From positions 124,001 to 188,000 of the forward strand of contig NZ_FMAQ01000001.1 in assembly GCF_900094945.1 (NCBI RefSeq): 64,000 nucleotides of DNA, given 5' to 3'. A model generated the notes under the pieces. It worked only from the letters and a program-made list of their open reading frames with translations. It searched no databases and was not told the origin of the DNA. Positions 62,988 through 64,000 of the stretch are shown here, one piece after another. This stretch comes from Gilliamella bombicola. Lineage in GTDB: Bacteria; Pseudomonadota; Gammaproteobacteria; Enterobacterales; Orbaceae. Both the position numbers and the translations under genes were made by a program. How positions within the stretch are numbered: the stretch's first letter is position 1; each line of letters begins with the position of its first letter.

Positions 62988-64000
62988 CTATTCACCACGT
63001 AAAACTAACGCTGGTTCGACCTCAAGTGCACGTTTTACCGGAATTAAACACGCAATCACCGTAACTATCGCCGAAATAATAATGGTGACTGGAATTAGAT
63101 AAAACTCAATAATAATTGAACGACCAAACACATTGGTACTGATGATTTGCGCAAAAATAAACCCACAAATAGCCCCAATCATGCCACCAACGATACCTAA
63201 AACTAATCCTTCGGCTAAAAACTCTTTTGCGATACTTTGGTTAGTTGCCCCGATTGCTTTTTTAAGACCAATCTCTTTGCGGCGCTCCATGACCACAGTC
63301 ATCATGGTGGTGGCCACACAAATCATAGTTAGTATTAATACAACAAAAGTGACTAAATAAAGTAACGAGGATAATTTACCAAGTACCAGAGTTTCGGATT
63401 TTGTCACCCATTTAATCAAATGAGGATCGATTGTGCTGGATTGTTGTTTGAGTGTCTCAATATACTGCTGTAACTCAAGTTCAGTTGCCGTAATACTCAC
63501 TTCGACTACTTCGGCTTGTTCTCTTTCTTCAAATAACTGTTCTAAATCATGTAAGTCAATAAAAATAAAACCATCTTCAGAGCGCCCTGTTTTGACAATG
63601 CCGGTGACTTTCAGGTCCTCATCAAAACGTGAGTCTTGTTTAGATTTACCCGAAATGGTCATAGGGCTACCAATGGTTAACTTAGCGAAATTAGCAATAT
63701 CGGTACCAATCATTATTTCATGTGGATTTTGTGGCAACGTACCTTCAATGTGCCAATAAGGACTGGTTTTAGTTACTTGCTTAAAGTCTGTTCCCACAAT
63801 AGTATAAGGGTGTTGATTACTGCGAATTGACTCATAACGAAACGGGGTCACGCCAAGTAATTTATCTTTTGGCAAAAAACTCACCGCATTATTAACATCC
63901 GTCATTGCCACCGTTGGCTGATTATTAGCGGGTAACAATAGAAGATTAGCACCATAAGAACGGAACTCTTGCCCCATTTGCCGTGGTATATCATAACAAA
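62988..64000 (-). CDS. FtsX-type ABC permease, cluster copy 1 (5' end off the window)
   Basis: The frame is open to the window edge; residues CYDIPRQM precede the first internal Met at 63977, and the segment YDIPRQMGQEFRSYGANLLLLP is typical of the early part of this family, so the true start is outside. The visible 337 codons cover the periplasmic MacB domain and three C-terminal membrane segments with RKEIGLKKAIGATNQSI. It forms a pair with the ATPase at 62318. In Campylobacter and enteric FetMP-type clusters such permeases lie beside an iron permease and P19, which would be upstream here. Confidence 0.85.
   Translation of the reverse strand, partial: CYDIPRQMGQEFRSYGANLLLLPANNQPTVAMTDVNNAVSFLPKDKLLGVTPFRYESIRSNQHPYTIVGTDFKQVTKTSPYWHIEGTLPQNPHEIMIGTDIANFAKLTIGSPMTISGKSKQDSRFDEDLKVTGIVKTGRSEDGFIFIDLHDLEQLFEEREQAEVVEVSITATELELQQYIETLKQQSSTIDPHLIKWVTKSETLVLGKLSSLLYLVTFVVLILTMICVATTMMTVVMERRKEIGLKKAIGATNQSIAKEFLAEGLVLGIVGGMIGAICGFIFAQIISTNVFGRSIIIEFYLIPVTIIISAIVTVIACLIPVKRALEVEPALVLRGE

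Overview
This AT-rich window carries a gene set typical of a small-genome gammaproteobacterium: cydDC, rsfS-rlmH, ybeY-corC-lnt, ispD-ispF-truD, glmUS, mtlADR, and tRNAs close to those of E. coli. The proteins are enterobacterial or Pasteurellaceae-like, but the coding DNA is very AT-rich, and the gene orders are shuffled and partly reduced (no surE between truD and pcm, recD without recBC beside it). This fits the Orbaceae (Gilliamella-like insect-gut bacteria). That is an inference from gene style; no 16S gene is present. No rRNA, CRISPR array, transposase or phage genes were found.

Layout. 0-1.3 kb: end of a type IV pilus/DNA-uptake (hof/com) operon with a PilM-PilN fusion. 1.4-2.3 kb: three tRNA-Val and one tRNA-Lys, then a 168-bp tandem array of palindromes that repeats the 3' tail of tRNA-Lys. 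2.3-9.4 kb: Sel1 protein, LysE-type exporter, TSUP permease, mltB, ldhA, ampG, a nitroreductase and a small orphan protein. 9.7-14.1 kb: trxB-cydD-cydC. 14.8-18.6 kb: rsfS-rlmH-ybeY-corC-lnt. 18.8-22.1 kb: gltIJKL amino-acid ABC importer. 22.2-26.5 kb: recD, a DUF4139 gene remnant, nadR-pnuC. 26.6-30.4 kb: a TetR regulator with operator-like palindromes before a cyclase-MFS-BKACE operon, a candidate catabolic unit of unknown substrate. 30.4-33.9 kb: tusE, ftsB-ispD-ispF-truD-pcm. 34.1-35.1 kb: tRNA-Ser and an exported orphan protein lying between two copies of a short repeat. 35.2-38.6 kb: aspT-asdA aspartate/alanine energy cycle with an FNR-like site. 38.8-44.8 kb: sohB, fhs coupled to an RnfB-like ferredoxin, typA, hemG. 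44.9-52.2 kb: glmUS and the mannitol operon mtlADR with two perfect CRP sites. 52.2-54.4 kb: a decaying accessory patch with tandem small membrane proteins, a frameshifted exported gene and a G8 tract inside a gene remnant. 54.5-59.8 kb: rlmL, an exported orphan protein, uspF, a GNAT acetyltransferase and yceF. 59.8-64 kb: two FtsX-type ABC permease/ATPase pairs around a DUF4418-like membrane protein, running off the edge.

How it works together. The metabolic genes suggest a fermentative, microaerobic host-associated life: mannitol uptake, D-lactate production, cytochrome bd assembly, aspartate/alanine exchange coupled to decarboxylation, glutamate/aspartate import, and NAD salvage from nicotinamide riboside. 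The most unusual material is the tRNA-Lys tail array, a short repeat that recurs near orphan exported-protein genes, the TetR/cyclase/MFS/BKACE operon, the fhs-ferredoxin pair and the decaying patch at 52-54 kb.
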